NCBI GenBank assembly: GCA_900552705.1
Contig: USAX01000107.1
Coordinates: forward strand, 1-6,620
Reading direction: 5' to 3'
From: an uncultured Collinsella sp.
Lineage (GTDB): Bacteria; Actinomycetota; Coriobacteriia; Coriobacteriales; Coriobacteriaceae
Length of the DNA: 6,620 nt
In this document: positions 6,210-6,620 of the stretch, in pieces
Numbering within the stretch: position 1 is the stretch's first letter
Layout of the letters: every line of letters starts with the position of its first letter
Made by a program: the position numbers and the translations under genes
The notes under the pieces: model-generated
What the model saw: the letters and a program-made list of their open reading frames with translations, nothing else
Told to the model about the DNA's origin: nothing
Database searches by the model: none

Positions 6210-6620
6210 TTACTGCCCAAAGACCTCTTCGGCGATGCGCGCGCTCTCGGCGGCGTCCTTGGCGTAGTAGTCTGCGCCAATCTGTTTGGCGTATTCGGGG
6301 GTGAGCACGGCGCCGCCCACGATGATCTTGACGCCCGGGACCTCGGCATGGAGCAGCTTGATGGTCTCCTCCATGGCGACGACCGTGGTGGTCATAAGCG
6401 CCGAGAGGCCGACAAGTTTGATATCGCGCTCCTTGACGGTCTTGAGTACCTCCCGCGGATCGACGTCGCGGCCTAGGTCAAAGACGGTGTAGCCGTAGTT
6501 GTCGAGCAGCATTTTGACGATGTTCTTGCCAATATCGTGGATGTCGCCCTTGACGGTGGCCACGCAGATCTTGCCCTTGTCGGCAATCTCGCCGGCGGGC
6601 ATCAGGCGCTTGATGGTGTC
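6210..6620 (-). CDS. Corrinoid (cobalamin)-binding methyl carrier protein, MtaC/MtbC-like, 5' end missing
   Basis: The 3' part of a gene that runs off the right edge; 136 residues are visible. This is the B12-binding Rossmann domain of corrinoid proteins that carry a methyl group between two methyltransferases, or from a methylated donor to tetrahydrofolate or a thiol. The diagnostic base-off motif DxHxxG is seen as TVKGDIHDIGKNIV. Its histidine (codon 6537-6539) should be the lower cobalt ligand. GLSALMTTTV (SxL motif) and IIVGGAVLT (GG motif) follow, completing the family signature. An ATG at 6602-6600 is internal: the frame continues upstream as DTIKRLM to the window edge, where the helical N-terminal cap domain should lie. 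The partner methyltransferase is not in the window, so the methyl donor (methanol, methylamine, or an O-methyl or betaine compound) cannot be told. The hairpin at 6147-6184 lies just downstream. Confidence 0.92.
   Translation of the reverse strand, partial: DTIKRLMPAGEIADKGKICVATVKGDIHDIGKNIVKMLLDNYGYTVFDLGRDVDPREVLKTVKERDIKLVGLSALMTTTVVAMEETIKLLHAEVPGVKIIVGGAVLTPEYAKQIGADYYAKDAAESARIAEEVFGQ

Noticed and set aside
5307..6476. 389-codon plus-strand open frame across the PFL gene, the intergenic gap and part of the corrinoid gene
   Set aside because: It is antisense to two well-supported genes, crosses a terminator-like hairpin, and its translation has the low-complexity Gly/Asp/Ala/Val look of a GC-rich shadow frame. 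Automated annotations may list it as hypothetical.

Overview
The window is GC-rich and compact. It carries one long plus-strand gene followed by four minus-strand genes. The gene set points to an anaerobic high-GC bacterium: a PFL/UPF0210 protein, a corrinoid (B12) carrier protein, and a very large MalT/AfsR-like regulator with a BTAD module. A Coriobacteriia member of the Collinsella type fits best. That assignment rests on recognising protein families and composition, not on a database match.

Layout. Positions 7-2994 (+) encode a ~995-residue signal-transducing NTPase regulator. It has a P-loop domain at the N-terminus, a long helical middle, and a winged-helix plus BTAD output module at the C-terminus. 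It converges on a minus-strand gene for a YhbY/CRM RNA-binding protein (3064-3363), and a strong intrinsic terminator for yhbY abuts the regulator's stop codon. Upstream of yhbY on the same strand lies a class I SAM-dependent methyltransferase (3522-4409). Its GTG start is set by a near-perfect Shine-Dalgarno. A 327-base stretch without a convincing gene (4410-4736) follows. It holds a T/C-rich (minus-strand) leader and a striking palindromic element, a perfect 36-bp inverted repeat around a 70-nt centre that contains its own hairpin. Next come a complete PFL-family (UPF0210/DUF711) gene (4737-6101), a 15-bp hairpin in the intergenic gap, and the 3' part of a corrinoid-binding protein gene (6210 to the window edge).

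How the genes relate. No single pathway links them. The corrinoid protein implies methyl transfer from a methylated donor, with its partner methyltransferase outside the window. The SAM methyltransferase has no recognisable substrate. YhbY is a ribosome-assembly housekeeping factor, and PFL-family function is not established. The most unusual item is the palindromic element at 4577-4718. It looks like a MITE- or BIME-type repeat or a structured RNA and is not explained by the genes beside it. I found no CRISPR array, tRNA, rRNA, transposase or recognisable defence system.
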